In this document: positions 43,019-52,900 of the stretch, one piece after another | Position numbering within the stretch: the first letter of the stretch is position 1 | How the letters are laid out: each line of letters opens with the position of its first letter | NCBI GenBank assembly: GCA_900548265.1 | Contig: URKG01000007.1 | Coordinates: 1 to 64,000, forward strand | Direction: 5' to 3' | Source of the DNA: an uncultured Collinsella sp. | GTDB lineage: Bacteria > Actinomycetota > Coriobacteriia > Coriobacteriales > Coriobacteriaceae | DNA length: 64,000 bases | Made by a program: the position numbers and the translations under genes | Notes under the pieces: generated by a model | The model's input: the letters and a program-made list of their open reading frames with translations, nothing else | The model's database searches: none | Told to the model about the DNA's origin: nothing

Positions 43019-45196
43019 ATGTCCGAGCTGTGCTCCGTGCCGCGCGTCTCGGAGCGTTTTGCCCAGAGCAATGCGCTCGACGAGGATATCGCGCGACTCA
43101 AATATGTTTCGGGTAAACGTGAGGAGGCCCTTCGCCGTCTGGGAATTCGGACGGTGGGGGACCTCCTTCTCCATATTCCTCATCGCTACCTGGACTTTAC
43201 CCGCTCGTGGTCCATCGAGATGGCGCCCATCGGTACCGTGTGCACCATCATCGCCACGGTCGATCGTATTGTCCAAAAGCAGCCCCGTCCGCGTATGCAG
43301 GTGACCGAGGTCTCGCTCGTGGACGAGACGGGCGTGCTGCAGGTTGCCTTTTTCCGTCAGCCTTGGATTGCCCAACAGCTTAAGCAGGGCGACCGCCTGG
43401 CCGTGATGGGCAAGGTCGAGTTTGCCTACGGTTTTAAGCAGATGGCCTCGCCTCACTTTGAAAAGCTCGAGGACGGACGCGCCGCGGGTACCATTTTGCC
43501 GGTCCACTACGTAAGTGACGGCGTGAGTCAGGCATGGATGCGCCGTATCGTGAGCGGTGCGCTCGAAGTGGTCGCCAATCCGTTCGATCCCATTCCCGCG
43601 CCGCTGCGCGCAAAGCGGAAGCTCATGAGTAATGCCCGTGCGTTGCGCTCGATCCACTTTCCCTCGAGCATGGCCGAGCGCGATATCGCACGCCGGCGTC
43701 TTGCCTACGAGGAGTGCCTCTGCTTGCAGCTTGCGCTGCGTCTGCGCAACGATGGCGGTATGGTCGACGTAGTGCCTTATGCGCATGACGCGGGCGAGCA
43801 TTTGGCTGCGCTTAAACATGCCCTGCCGTTTTCGCTGAGCGATGAGCAGGAGGCTGCATTTCAAGACATTCTGCATGACATGTGCGATGGTGGTCGTGTG
43901 ATGAACCGTCTGCTGCTGGGCGACGTCGGTACCGGTAAGACCGCCGTTGCCGCCTGCGCGTTGGCGGTTGCGGCCGATAGCGGCACCCAGGCGTGCGTTA
44001 TGGCGCCCACGGGCGTGCTGGCGCGTCAATATGCCGATAAGACCGGACCCTTGCTCTCGCAGGCTGGCATGACCTGGGCGCTCCTGACGGGCGCCACGCC
44101 GGCGGCCGAGCGTGAGCAGATTCATGCTTGCCTCCAGTCTGGCGAGCTCGACGTGCTCTTTGGTACCCATGCGGTGCTTTCGGAGAACGTCACGTTCAAG
44201 CATTTGTCGCTTGTGGTGATCGACGAGCAGCACCGCTTTGGCGTGGGCCAGCGTAACGCTCTACGCGCAAAAGGCCCGGGTGCCGACTTGTTGGTCATGA
44301 CTGCCACGCCGATCCCGCGCACGCTGGCGCTTTCGGTGTACGGCGACCTGGATACGAGCATCATCCGCCATCGTCCCGTTCCGGGTGCCGGCGTGACGAC
44401 GCGCGTCCTCACCGAGTCGAGTCGCGACCTGGCCTATGGCGCCATTCGCGAGGCGCACGAAAAGGGGCAGCAAGCCTACGTGATTTGTCCGCTCGTGGAG
44501 CCGAGCGATTCGGCCGATGAGCTCGAAGACGTCCCCGGCATCGCTCGCGACGACGAAGGCCGCGTGACCGTGCCCGTGCCGTTGCATGACACGGCGACCG
44601 AGCTCGATCGCCTTCGTCTGGCGCTACCGGGGCTTACCATCGAGCGTCTTCATGGCCGTATGCCGGCGGGGGAGAAGGACCGGGTCATCGATGCCTTCAA
44701 GCGCGGCGAGATCGACGTGCTCGTATCGACCACGGTGGTCGAGGTGGGCGTCGACGTGCCCAACGCCACCGTCATGGTCATCGAGAACGGTGAACGCTTT
44801 GGCTTGGCGGCCCTGCATCAGCTTCGCGGGCGCGTAGGCCGCGGCAGCGTGTCGGGAACGTGCCTGGTCATGACGCACTCCAAGGGCAACGGCGGCGCGT
44901 CGGCGGCACAAGACCGCCTCCAGTCGCTCGAGAAGACCTCGGACGGCTTTACGCTCGCCCAGATGGACCTGCGTCTGCGCCACGAGGGTGAAATCCTGGG
45001 TTACCGCCAGCATGGCGGCGTGACCTTGCGCTTTGTTGACCTCGATGCCGACGAGGAATTGATCGAGTGGGCCCATTTGGACGCGGTCGAGCTCTTGCGG
45101 TATGCTTGCAACCTTGACTCCGTGGCGACGCGTCCCTTGCGCGATGCGGTCGCCATGCGGTATCGACACATCTTTAAGGAGGTCAGCGGAGGATGA
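43019..45196 (+). CDS. recG: ATP-dependent DNA helicase RecG
   Basis: 725 residues. An N-terminal wedge OB-fold domain (about 70-190) is followed by helicase motifs: LLLGDVGTGKTAVAACALA (Walker A, near 299), VVIDEQHRFGVGQR (near 399-412, DEQH box), VMTATPIPRTLALS, and VGRGSVSGTCLVM at motif VI. It remodels stalled replication forks. A 4-base overlap with rsmD indicates coupling. Confidence 0.95.
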   Translation: MSELCSVPRVSERFAQSNALDEDIARLKYVSGKREEALRRLGIRTVGDLLLHIPHRYLDFTRSWSIEMAPIGTVCTIIATVDRIVQKQPRPRMQVTEVSLVDETGVLQVAFFRQPWIAQQLKQGDRLAVMGKVEFAYGFKQMASPHFEKLEDGRAAGTILPVHYVSDGVSQAWMRRIVSGALEVVANPFDPIPAPLRAKRKLMSNARALRSIHFPSSMAERDIARRRLAYEECLCLQLALRLRNDGGMVDVVPYAHDAGEHLAALKHALPFSLSDEQEAAFQDILHDMCDGGRVMNRLLLGDVGTGKTAVAACALAVAADSGTQACVMAPTGVLARQYADKTGPLLSQAGMTWALLTGATPAAEREQIHACLQSGELDVLFGTHAVLSENVTFKHLSLVVIDEQHRFGVGQRNALRAKGPGADLLVMTATPIPRTLALSVYGDLDTSIIRHRPVPGAGVTTRVLTESSRDLAYGAIREAHEKGQQAYVICPLVEPSDSADELEDVPGIARDDEGRVTVPVPLHDTATELDRLRLALPGLTIERLHGRMPAGEKDRVIDAFKRGEIDVLVSTTVVEVGVDVPNATVMVIENGERFGLAALHQLRGRVGRGSVSGTCLVMTHSKGNGGASAAQDRLQSLEKTSDGFTLAQMDLRLRHEGEILGYRQHGGVTLRFVDLDADEELIEWAHLDAVELLRYACNLDSVATRPLRDAVAMRYRHIFKEVSGG

Positions 45197-45837
45197 GAAT
45201 CATCGGCGGCGAATGGCGCGGTCGTAAGATCGAGGAGCCCCGTGGTCGCGATGTCACCCGCCCCACGACCGATCGCGTGCGCGAGGCGTGCGCATCTATG
45301 GTCATGTCGGCATTCGACTTCGATCTGGACGAGGTCCGTGTGCTGGATGCCTTTGGCGGCTCCGGCGCCTTGGGCATCGAGATGCTCTCGCGTGGTGCCC
45401 GCTCGCTCACCACGTTCGAGATCGATCGCAACGCTGCTCGTCTGATTACCAAGAATATCGAGTCGCTCTGCCGTGACCGTGCGCGTTGGCGCGTGGTGAC
45501 GGGTGACGTGCTGGCAAGCGCCTCGCGCGGCCGCGTGCCTGGCGGTCCCTTTGACCTGGTCCTGCTCGACCCACCCTATGCTTTTGGTGCCGAGCCGGTC
45601 GAGGAGCTGCTGCAAAACCTAGCTCAGCAAGGCTTGCTGGCGCCGGGCGCCTACGCGCTCTTTGAGCACGCCGCGGCCGATACGGGCGCTCACCCGACCG
45701 GTTTTGAGACCGTGCGCGAGAAGCGCTACGGCATAACTTCGGTTGACTTGCTGCGCTGGTCGGCCACGAACGAGGCCGACAACGCCGACGACAGCGACCA
45801 TGACGAGGATGCGCCTTTGGAGGACGCCCATGAGTGA
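45193..45837 (+). CDS. rsmD: 16S rRNA m2G966 methyltransferase
   Basis: 214 residues. MRIIGGEWRGRKIEEPRGRD opens the RsmD family, VLDAFGGSGALGIEMLSRGA is the SAM loop, and LVLLDPPYAFG carries the DPPY catalytic motif. The C-terminus has an extra acidic tail (about 195-214). It overlaps coaD by 8 bases, a conserved neighbour pair. Confidence 0.93.
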   Translation: MRIIGGEWRGRKIEEPRGRDVTRPTTDRVREACASMVMSAFDFDLDEVRVLDAFGGSGALGIEMLSRGARSLTTFEIDRNAARLITKNIESLCRDRARWRVVTGDVLASASRGRVPGGPFDLVLLDPPYAFGAEPVEELLQNLAQQGLLAPGAYALFEHAAADTGAHPTGFETVREKRYGITSVDLLRWSATNEADNADDSDHDEDAPLEDAHE

Positions 45838-46327
45838 CACCATTAACCGCGTAATCGTCCCGGGCACCTTCGATCCCATCACGTTTGGTCATATCGACGT
45901 CATCCGCCGCGCCCGCCGCATTTTTCCCAGCGTGATCGTGGCCGTCGCCGAGTCGCAGGGCAAAAACGGCGTCGGCACCACGTTTATGCTCGACGAGCGC
46001 GTGGCGCTGGCCCGTGAGGCGCTCGGCGATATTGACGGCGTCGAGGTGCTGCCCTTCACCGGCCTCTTGGTCGATTTTGCCCGCGAACAGGGAGCAGGAG
46101 CCGTGGTCAAGGGCCTGCGTGCCATGACCGACTTTGAGTACGAGCTGCAGCAGGCCGACCTCAACTACCGCCTGGATAACGAGCTGGAGTCCATCTTTGT
46201 CATGAGTGCGCCGCAGTACGGCTATATCTCGAGCTCGGTGGTTCGCCAGATTGCCTCGCTCGGTAGCGACGTCTCTAATTTTGTTCCGGCCAATGTGGTC
46301 AAGGCGCTCAAACATCGCTTTTCGTGA
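45830..46327 (+). CDS. coaD: Phosphopantetheine adenylyltransferase
   Basis: 165 residues, the penultimate step of coenzyme A synthesis. VPGTFDPITFGHIDVIRRAR has the T/HxGH nucleotide site; AVVKGLRAMTDFEYELQQAD and YGYISSSVVRQIASLG are the other family blocks. ATG 45830 lies within the rsmD end. Confidence 0.95.
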   Translation: MSDTINRVIVPGTFDPITFGHIDVIRRARRIFPSVIVAVAESQGKNGVGTTFMLDERVALAREALGDIDGVEVLPFTGLLVDFAREQGAGAVVKGLRAMTDFEYELQQADLNYRLDNELESIFVMSAPQYGYISSSVVRQIASLGSDVSNFVPANVVKALKHRFS

Positions 46328-46395
46328 CGTTTTTTAATGCCTGGTGGCATGTGGTAAACTAACACGATGATATGTTACCTATGAAAGGAGACCGG

Positions 46396-46893
46396 ATGCC
46401 GGGCGAGAATTTTCCTGGCGACAGGATCGTGAGTCTTGTCGACGAGCTCGAGGGGCTCATCGAAGAGGCTAAGACGCCGTTCGGCAAGAACGCCCAGATG
46501 AAGGTTATCGACGCCGACGTCTTCTTTAACATCCTCGACGAGATCCGCATGAGCTATCCCGAGGAATGGCAGAAGTCCCGCCGTATCCTCAAGGAGCGCG
46601 AGGAGCTTATGGCTTCCGCCGCCGCTCAGGCCGATTCCATCATTGCCGATGCTCAGCAGCAGGCCCTCACCATTGCCGGTGAGCAGGAGATTGTCCGCTT
46701 AGCGCAGCAGCAAGCCGATGACATTCGCGACCGTGCCCAGCAGTATGAGCGCGAGACGCGCTATGCCGCCGAGGATTACGCCGAGCAGGTCTTTACGCAC
46801 CTCGAGGAGAACCTCAAGAGCCTGACCGGCACCGTCACCCGTTGCCGTCAGCAGCTCAACGAGGGTGCCGCCCAGCAGAATGGTCAGTGGTAA
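46396..46893 (+). CDS. Coiled-coil protein, ATP-synthase-b/DivIVA-like
   Basis: 165 residues from ATG 46396 after AAAGGAGA. A short N-terminal region (IVSLVDELEGLIEEA) is followed by a long Gln/Ala/Glu-rich helix (about 70-150) typical of coiled coils. I do not recognise a family with certainty; similar proteins sit in this place in other actinobacteria. The stop TAA shares its last base with the ATG of the next gene, so it is co-translated with yceD. Confidence 0.6.
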   Translation: MPGENFPGDRIVSLVDELEGLIEEAKTPFGKNAQMKVIDADVFFNILDEIRMSYPEEWQKSRRILKEREELMASAAAQADSIIADAQQQALTIAGEQEIVRLAQQQADDIRDRAQQYERETRYAAEDYAEQVFTHLEENLKSLTGTVTRCRQQLNEGAAQQNGQW

Positions 46894-47447
46894 TGGCTGA
46901 GTTCCCGAGCGTTACCGTCGATCTTTCCGAGCAGCTTGAGTTTCCCGGAGACTCGTATCCGCTGACTGGCAAGGTCGATGTCGCCACCTATACGGTGGGC
47001 GAGAAGGAGTACCAGCTGCAGGATGGCATTGACTACGACGTGGTCTTTACCAATGCCGGCACCGGTGTTCTGCTTACGGGTATGGTCCGCGCGCACGCCA
47101 CCGGCGAGTGCGACCGTTGCCTGGAGCCCGCCTCGTTTGATATCGCCGGCGAGATCGAGGAGTTCTACCTCTTTGAGGAGCCCGAGGATCCCGAGGCCTA
47201 CGAAGACGGCTACGAGTTACTGGGCGAGGATCGCATCGTCGATCTGGGGGAGCCCATCAACGACGCGGTCGTCATGGACACGCCGTTCGTTGTCCTGTGC
47301 AAGCCCGATTGCCGCGGCCTATGCCCCACCTGCGGCATCAATCTCAACGTCGAGCAATGCGATTGCGCCGCTCAAGCAGAGGCCGAATGGGCCGCTGCCA
47401 CGGAAAATCCATTTGCAGCATTGAAGAATCTCAAGCTTGACGAGTAA
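46893..47447 (+). CDS. yceD: YceD family (DUF177) protein
   Basis: 184 residues. It contains CDRCLEPASFDI (about 75-86), the acidic YLFEEPEDPEAYEDGYEL, DTPFVVLCKPDCRGLCPTCG and a final CDC, forming paired Cys motifs as in YceD. The family is linked to 23S rRNA accumulation and is almost always next to rpmF, as here. Confidence 0.9.
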   Translation: MAEFPSVTVDLSEQLEFPGDSYPLTGKVDVATYTVGEKEYQLQDGIDYDVVFTNAGTGVLLTGMVRAHATGECDRCLEPASFDIAGEIEEFYLFEEPEDPEAYEDGYELLGEDRIVDLGEPINDAVVMDTPFVVLCKPDCRGLCPTCGINLNVEQCDCAAQAEAEWAAATENPFAALKNLKLDE

Positions 47448-47511
47448 AACTGTGGTAGTATCGCTACTTGCGCGTAATCGCCACACTGGATAGTTCATAA
47501 GGAAGGTCACT

Positions 47512-47691
47512 ATGCCCGTACCTAAACAAAAGCAGGGTCGTATCCGCACTCACACCCGTCGTTCCTCCAACATGAAGATCTCGGCTGCGGCTCAGTCCAC
47601 GTGCCCCCGTTGCGGCGCTGTCAAGCTCCCGCACCACGTGTGCCCCAGCTGCGGTTTCTACAAGGACCGCGAGGTTATCGTTACCGAGTAA
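47512..47691 (+). CDS. rpmF: 50S ribosomal protein L32
   Basis: 59 residues with the L32 opening MPVPKQKQGRIRTHTRRSSN and a four-cysteine zinc site CPRCG...CPSCG. AAGGAAGG precedes ATG. It lies between yceD and plsX, the usual order. Confidence 0.96.
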   Translation: MPVPKQKQGRIRTHTRRSSNMKISAAAQSTCPRCGAVKLPHHVCPSCGFYKDREVIVTE

Positions 47692-47731
47692 CTGTATACT
47701 CTGGATGCGATGCCGTTCCAACTGGAACCAC

Positions 47732-47763
47732 AATGGCCGGCTCAATGAGTCGGCCATTTTTGT
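47732..47763 (+). terminator. Terminator after rpmF
   Basis: Stem AATGGCCGGCTC / GTCGGCCATT with TTTTTG; sits 40 bases after the L32 stop and close to plsX. Confidence 0.8.
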
Positions 47764-47778
47764 ATAAGGAGTATGTAT

Positions 47779-48798
47779 ATGAGTAACGTTCGCGTTTGTG
47801 TAGACGTTGTGGGCGGAGACGAGAAGCCTCAGGTCGTCCTCGACGGTATCGAGGCGGCGCTTGCTGCGGATCCCGATATCGAGGTCTTGGCCGTCGGTCC
47901 CGCAGAGATCGTGAACCCCTTTGCCGCGGCTCACGCTCGCGTTGAGGCCTTGGAGGCGCCCGATGTTATCGCCATGGATGACGATCCCATTCGAGCCGTG
48001 ATGACCAAGCGCAAGTCCTCGATCGTGCTTGCCTGCCGCGCCATTAAGAAGGGCAACGCGGATGCGTTCTTCTCTGCCGGCTCCACCGGTGCCATGACCG
48101 CTGCCGCTACCGCCTACGTGACACCGTTTAGGTATCAGGCCGAGGGCAAGAAGCAGCCGGTGCGTCCGTGCCTCACCAATGCACTGCCCAACCGCGCCGG
48201 CGGCCTGACGGTCCTGTGCGACATGGGCGCGAATCCCGATGTCGAGGTCGACGACATGGTGCGTTTTGCCCAGATGGGTAGCGCCTATGCGCGCGTTGTC
48301 TTGGGCATTGAGCATCCCCGCGTCGGTCTGCTCGGCAACGGCACCGAGGACGAGAAGGGCTCCAACTTTACCAAGTCGTGCTTCCCTGCCATGAAGGCCG
48401 CCGTTCCCGGCTTTGTGGGCAACTGCGAGGGCACCGACCTGACCTCGGGTAACTTTGATGTCGTCGTTGCCGATGGCATGTCGGGCAACATCGCGCTCAA
48501 GGCAACCGAGGGCGCCGCTAAGTTTTTGCTGCAAGAGCTCAAGGGCGCCTTTATGGCTTCGCTCGGCACCAAGATCGCCGCGCTGCTCATCAAAAAGCAG
48601 ATGCGTGAGATCAAGGCAAAGCTCTCGGGCGATGCTAAGGGTGGCGCGATTCTGCTGGGCCTGCGTGGCGTGGTCCTGATTGGCCACGGTGCTACCTCGG
48701 TCGAGGCCGTCAAAAACGGTACGCTCGCCGCGGCGGAGGCCGTGCGCGCCGGGCTTGTCGAGAACGTCGCCAACTCTATGGACTGCATCGTTTTGTAG
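47779..48798 (+). CDS. plsX: Phosphate acyltransferase PlsX
   Basis: 339 residues from ATG 47779; ATG 47773 is rejected because GGAG is only one base before it. Family blocks: VDVVGGDEKPQVVLDGIEAA, SIVLACRAIKKGNADAFFSAG and a long conserved C-terminal part (GDAKGGAILLGLRGVVLIGHG). It makes acyl-phosphate from acyl-ACP for membrane lipid synthesis; acpP follows. Confidence 0.93.
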   Translation: MSNVRVCVDVVGGDEKPQVVLDGIEAALAADPDIEVLAVGPAEIVNPFAAAHARVEALEAPDVIAMDDDPIRAVMTKRKSSIVLACRAIKKGNADAFFSAGSTGAMTAAATAYVTPFRYQAEGKKQPVRPCLTNALPNRAGGLTVLCDMGANPDVEVDDMVRFAQMGSAYARVVLGIEHPRVGLLGNGTEDEKGSNFTKSCFPAMKAAVPGFVGNCEGTDLTSGNFDVVVADGMSGNIALKATEGAAKFLLQELKGAFMASLGTKIAALLIKKQMREIKAKLSGDAKGGAILLGLRGVVLIGHGATSVEAVKNGTLAAAEAVRAGLVENVANSMDCIVL

Positions 48799-48921
48799 GA
48801 GCGAGTTAGGGCGCTGTTATGTGCCTCGCGGCCTTCGTCGTGGGGTAGAATCAAAACCGTGTCTGGCGTTGCGCTTGTGGCGCCAGCGCGTTGATGTTCA
48901 CGCAATACGAGAGGAAGCGCT

Positions 48922-49164
48922 ATGGACCGCTCCGAAATCTTCGATAAGATCGCCGAAGTCGCCGCTGACGTTCTGGGCGTCGATGTCGCCGACATTAGCG
49001 ACGAGACTACCTTTGACGATCTCGATGCCGATTCGCTCGAGCGTCTGCAGCTGGTGACGGCCATCGAGGACGAGTTCGACCTCGAGATCGATGACGAGAC
49101 CCTGCTGTCGCTCAACTCTGTCGCCGACGCTGTCGACGCTATTGAAAACGCCAAGGAGGCCTAA
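48922..49164 (+). CDS. acpP: Acyl carrier protein
   Basis: 80 residues, acidic, helical. TFDDLDADSLERLQLVTAIE contains the serine (DSL) that carries phosphopantetheine. GAGGAAG precedes ATG. It lies 3 bases from rnc, the standard acpP-rnc pair. Confidence 0.95.
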   Translation: MDRSEIFDKIAEVAADVLGVDVADISDETTFDDLDADSLERLQLVTAIEDEFDLEIDDETLLSLNSVADAVDAIENAKEA

Positions 49165-49167
49165 GTC

Positions 49168-49893
49168 TTGGCTTTATCTCAACGACTCGCGCGCGCCCAG
49201 GAAATCCTGGGCCACGAGTTCAATAACAAGGTGCTGCTGCGCGCGGCGCTCACGCACCCCTCTGCCGTGGAAGGTCAGCCCGTCTCGGCGAGCTATGAGC
49301 GCCTTGAGTTTTTGGGCGATTCCATTTTGGGCGCCGTGGTTGCCCGCTCGCTCTTTGAGTCCTATCCGGAGTTTGACGAGGGCAAGCTTACGCGCCTGAA
49401 GGTGTCGCTCGTCTCGGGTGCCACGCTGTCCGAGGTCTCCCATGAGCTGGGCATCGACGACATCATCATCTTTGGTGCCTCCGAGACCGGCACGGGCGCG
49501 CGCGGCCTGCATTCGGCGCTCGAGAACGTTTACGAGTCGCTCGTGGGCGCGCTGTATCTGGATGCCGGCTGGGACGTTGCGGCGGACTTTATCCACCGTA
49601 CGCTTAAGCCGCACCTTGCCTCCGAACGTGCCGAGCATCCTGCGAACCCCAAGTCGTTTTTGCAGGAGTGCGTGCAGGCCGACGGCCACGAGCCTCCGGC
49701 GTACAAGCTCGTTGGCTCTGAGGGCCCGGCACACGCACCGACCTTTACCGCTGTGGTGCTCATCGACGGTATCCGCCAGGGCCGCGGCACCGGTTCCTCC
49801 AAGAAGGAGGCCGAGGGAGCTGCCGCGCTCGAGGCGCTCGACCGCATGGGTTACACCACCAACGGCGTGATTCTGAACAAGAAGCCTGTTTAA
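49168..49893 (+). CDS. rnc: Ribonuclease III
   Basis: 241 residues from TTG 49168. The catalytic domain has ERLEFLGDSILGAVVARSL (RNase III signature) and ENVYESLVGALYLDAG. The dsRNA-binding domain (about 160-235) ends with GSSKKEAEGAAALEALDRMG. It processes rRNA and structured RNA. smc follows 10 bases later. Confidence 0.95.
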   Translation: MALSQRLARAQEILGHEFNNKVLLRAALTHPSAVEGQPVSASYERLEFLGDSILGAVVARSLFESYPEFDEGKLTRLKVSLVSGATLSEVSHELGIDDIIIFGASETGTGARGLHSALENVYESLVGALYLDAGWDVAADFIHRTLKPHLASERAEHPANPKSFLQECVQADGHEPPAYKLVGSEGPAHAPTFTAVVLIDGIRQGRGTGSSKKEAEGAAALEALDRMGYTTNGVILNKKPV

Positions 49894-49903
49894 GCGAGGA
49901 GCC

Positions 49904-52900
49904 GTGTATCTCAAGTCCCTCACGCTCAAAGGGTTCAAGTCGTTTGCCGACCGCGCCCATATGACGTTTGAGCCGGGCCTGACCGTCATCGTCGGCCCCA
50001 ACGGCTCGGGAAAATCGAACATCTCAGACTCGATTCTTTGGGTCCTGGGCGAGCAGAGCGCCAAGCAGCTGCGCGGCCAGGCCATGGAGGATGTCATCTT
50101 CTCGGGCTCGTCAGCGCGCAAGCCGGTGGGTGTCGCCGAGGTTACGTTGGTGCTCGATAACTCGGACCATATGCTGCCCGTCGACTTTGACGAGGTCGCC
50201 ATCACCCGTCGCATGTATCGCTCGGGCGAAAGCGAGTACCTCATCAACTCGAGTCCGTGCCGCCTGATGGACATTCAGGACATCCTGCACGATTCGGGCC
50301 TGGGCAAGGATACGCATTCCATTATTAGCCAGGGCAAGCTCGACGCCATTTTGCAGAGCCGCCCCGAGGAGCGCCGCGCCCTCATCGAGGAGGCCGCCGG
50401 CATCTCTAAGCACAAGCGCCGCAAGGAGCGTGCGCTCAAAAAGATTAAGTCGATGGACGAGCACCTGACGCGTGCCCGCGACATCAATAAGGAAATCGCC
50501 CGTCAGCTGCGACCGCTGGAGCGTCAGGTCGATCGCGCGCGCAAGTACAAAGAGCTGTCCTCGCGCGCGAACGAGCTTACGCAGATGTTGGCCGTCGACG
50601 AGCTGCGTTCGCTTCAGTCGCAGTGGAACGACCTGGAGAGCCGCTCCAAGGAGGGCGCTGCCGAGCTTGAGCTTGCGCAGTACCGCTTGGGCGAAAAGGA
50701 GCGCGAGCTCGAGAAGCTCCAGGTCATGCTCGAGGAAAAGGGCCTGTTTGTGGGCGACTTGGGCGAGCAGCGCCGTCATATGCAAGATGTGGTCGGCCGC
50801 ATTAACTCCGACATGCGCCTGCTCGAGGAAAAGGGTCACAACATGGTGTCGCGCCTGTCTGACATGCGCGGGCAGATTTCGAGCTCCGAGCATCAGCGTC
50901 GTCGCGTGGTCGAGGAGCTCGAGGACGCGCGTGCGCAGCTTGAGGAAGTGACCGGCGCGCACATGCAGGCCCAGGAGGACGTTGACGCCGCTGGTCCTGC
51001 CGCCGCAGAGCTCCACGAGCGGCGCGTGGCGCTCGACAATCAGATTTCGCAGCTTACGCGTGAGCAACGCGATGTGCAGCGCGTGGCCGACAACGCCGCG
51101 CTCGAGCTCGCCAAGGTGAAGGACTCGCTGAGCAATGCCGAGGTCGAGGACAACATGTATGCCTCGCGCCTGGAGCAGATTGACGAGCAGCTCGAGGAGG
51201 TCACGGCCTCGCTCGAGAGCCGTCGCAACCGCGCAGAGGAGCTTGAGGGTGCTCTTGAGGAAGCGCGCCAGGCCCAGGCCGATGCGCGTGAGGCCACCGA
51301 GACGGCACGCGCGGCCCTGAAGGACCTGCGTGCCCGCGAGAGCGAGGCGCGCAACAAGTTGTCCGAGGTGCGCTCGGAGCTTTCCAGCCAAAAGAAACTC
51401 GATGCCCGCATGGCCGACAGCTCGCCGCTCGTTAGCCGTCTGGTGGGCGCGCTGGGCGACGACGTCTCGGGCCGTCTGGGCGATGTGCTCGAGGCACCGC
51501 GTGAGCTTGAGGGCCTGGTTGAGCAACTGCTCGCCTGCGATATCGATGCCCTGTTGTTCGATAACGCTGCTGCACTTGAGCGTGCCGGTCGTGCGGCTCT
51601 GGACCAAAAGAAGGCCTCGGGCGAGGCGCTGCTGGTGGCGCGCAGCGTGAGTGGCTCTGCGGTCGCCGAGGGTGCCGCCGGTACCCGTCTTGTTGATCGT
51701 CTGTCCGTGCGTGCGGGCTACGGTCCGGTCGTCGAGGCATTGCTCGGCGGCTATTACGTGGTCGATGACTTGGCTGCCGCCCTGGCCGCGCCCGTCGTTG
51801 ATGGTGTGACTTACGTGACTCCCGATGGTGCGCGCGTTGCCTGCGGCGGCCTGGTTCGCGTGGGGCTTGATGCCGGCGAGACTTCGGGCGCTTTGGAGCG
51901 TAAGCGTCGCATCCGCGAGCTGGAAGGCCTGGAGCCCGATCTTGCTGCCGTGTTTGAGCATGTTTCGGATCAGGTCGTCGAGGCCAATGCGGCCGTCGAG
52001 GAGGCGCGCGCCGCCGAGGGCGATGCCGCCGGCGAGATTGCCCGTCTTGAGGGCGAGCGCCGCTCGCTGCTCTCTGAGATCGGCCGCCTGGAGCAGAGTG
52101 CCAACAATGCCGAGGTCGAGCGCGTGCGCATTTCCAAGCGCCGCGAGCAGGCTGCCGAGGCCGTTCGTGCCGCACGCCCGCGCGTGGACGAGCTCACTCG
52201 TTCGCGTGACGAGGCCCGCGCGCAGGCAAGCGATCTGGGCTTGCAGATTGCCGAGGCCAACGACGAACTCGACCGCGTTCGCCGTGACGATTCCGAGGCT
52301 GCCGGCAAGCTCGCCGACGCCAAGGTCCGCCTAGCCCAGACGAGTGAACGCCTGCGTTCGCTGAAGGGCCGCGTGCCCGACCTGGAGCATCGTCTTGAGG
52401 GCATCGACCGTCGTATCCGCGGAACACGCCAGGCTTCGCGCTCGCTCGAGCTGCTGCGCCTGCGCGTCGATCCCATGCACGAACGCTATTCTGCCCTGTT
52501 GGAACGCGCGTCGGATTGGGCAGCGCGCCTGCGTGACCAGGCCTCTCTGGAGGAGGCGGACTCCGCTTCGCTCAAGAAGACCATCGAGGATGCCAAGGCA
52601 GAGGTTGCCCGCGCTAAGGAGCGAGTCGATACCGCCTCTGCCACGCAAAACGAGTTCAAGGTCGCGCGTGGCAAGCTCGAGGTGCAGGTAGAGGCCGCCA
52701 TTAAGGCCATTACCGCCGATGGCACGACGGTGCTCGAGAAAGCGCTCATGCTTCCGGCGCCCACGGACCGCGATGCCGCCGAGCGCGAACTCAACCAGCT
52801 TGTGCGCCAGATCAACAACCTTGGTCCCGTTAACCAAGTTGCCATGGAGGAGTACGAGCAGCTCAAGTGCCGTGCCGACTACATCGAGGAGCAGCTGGCC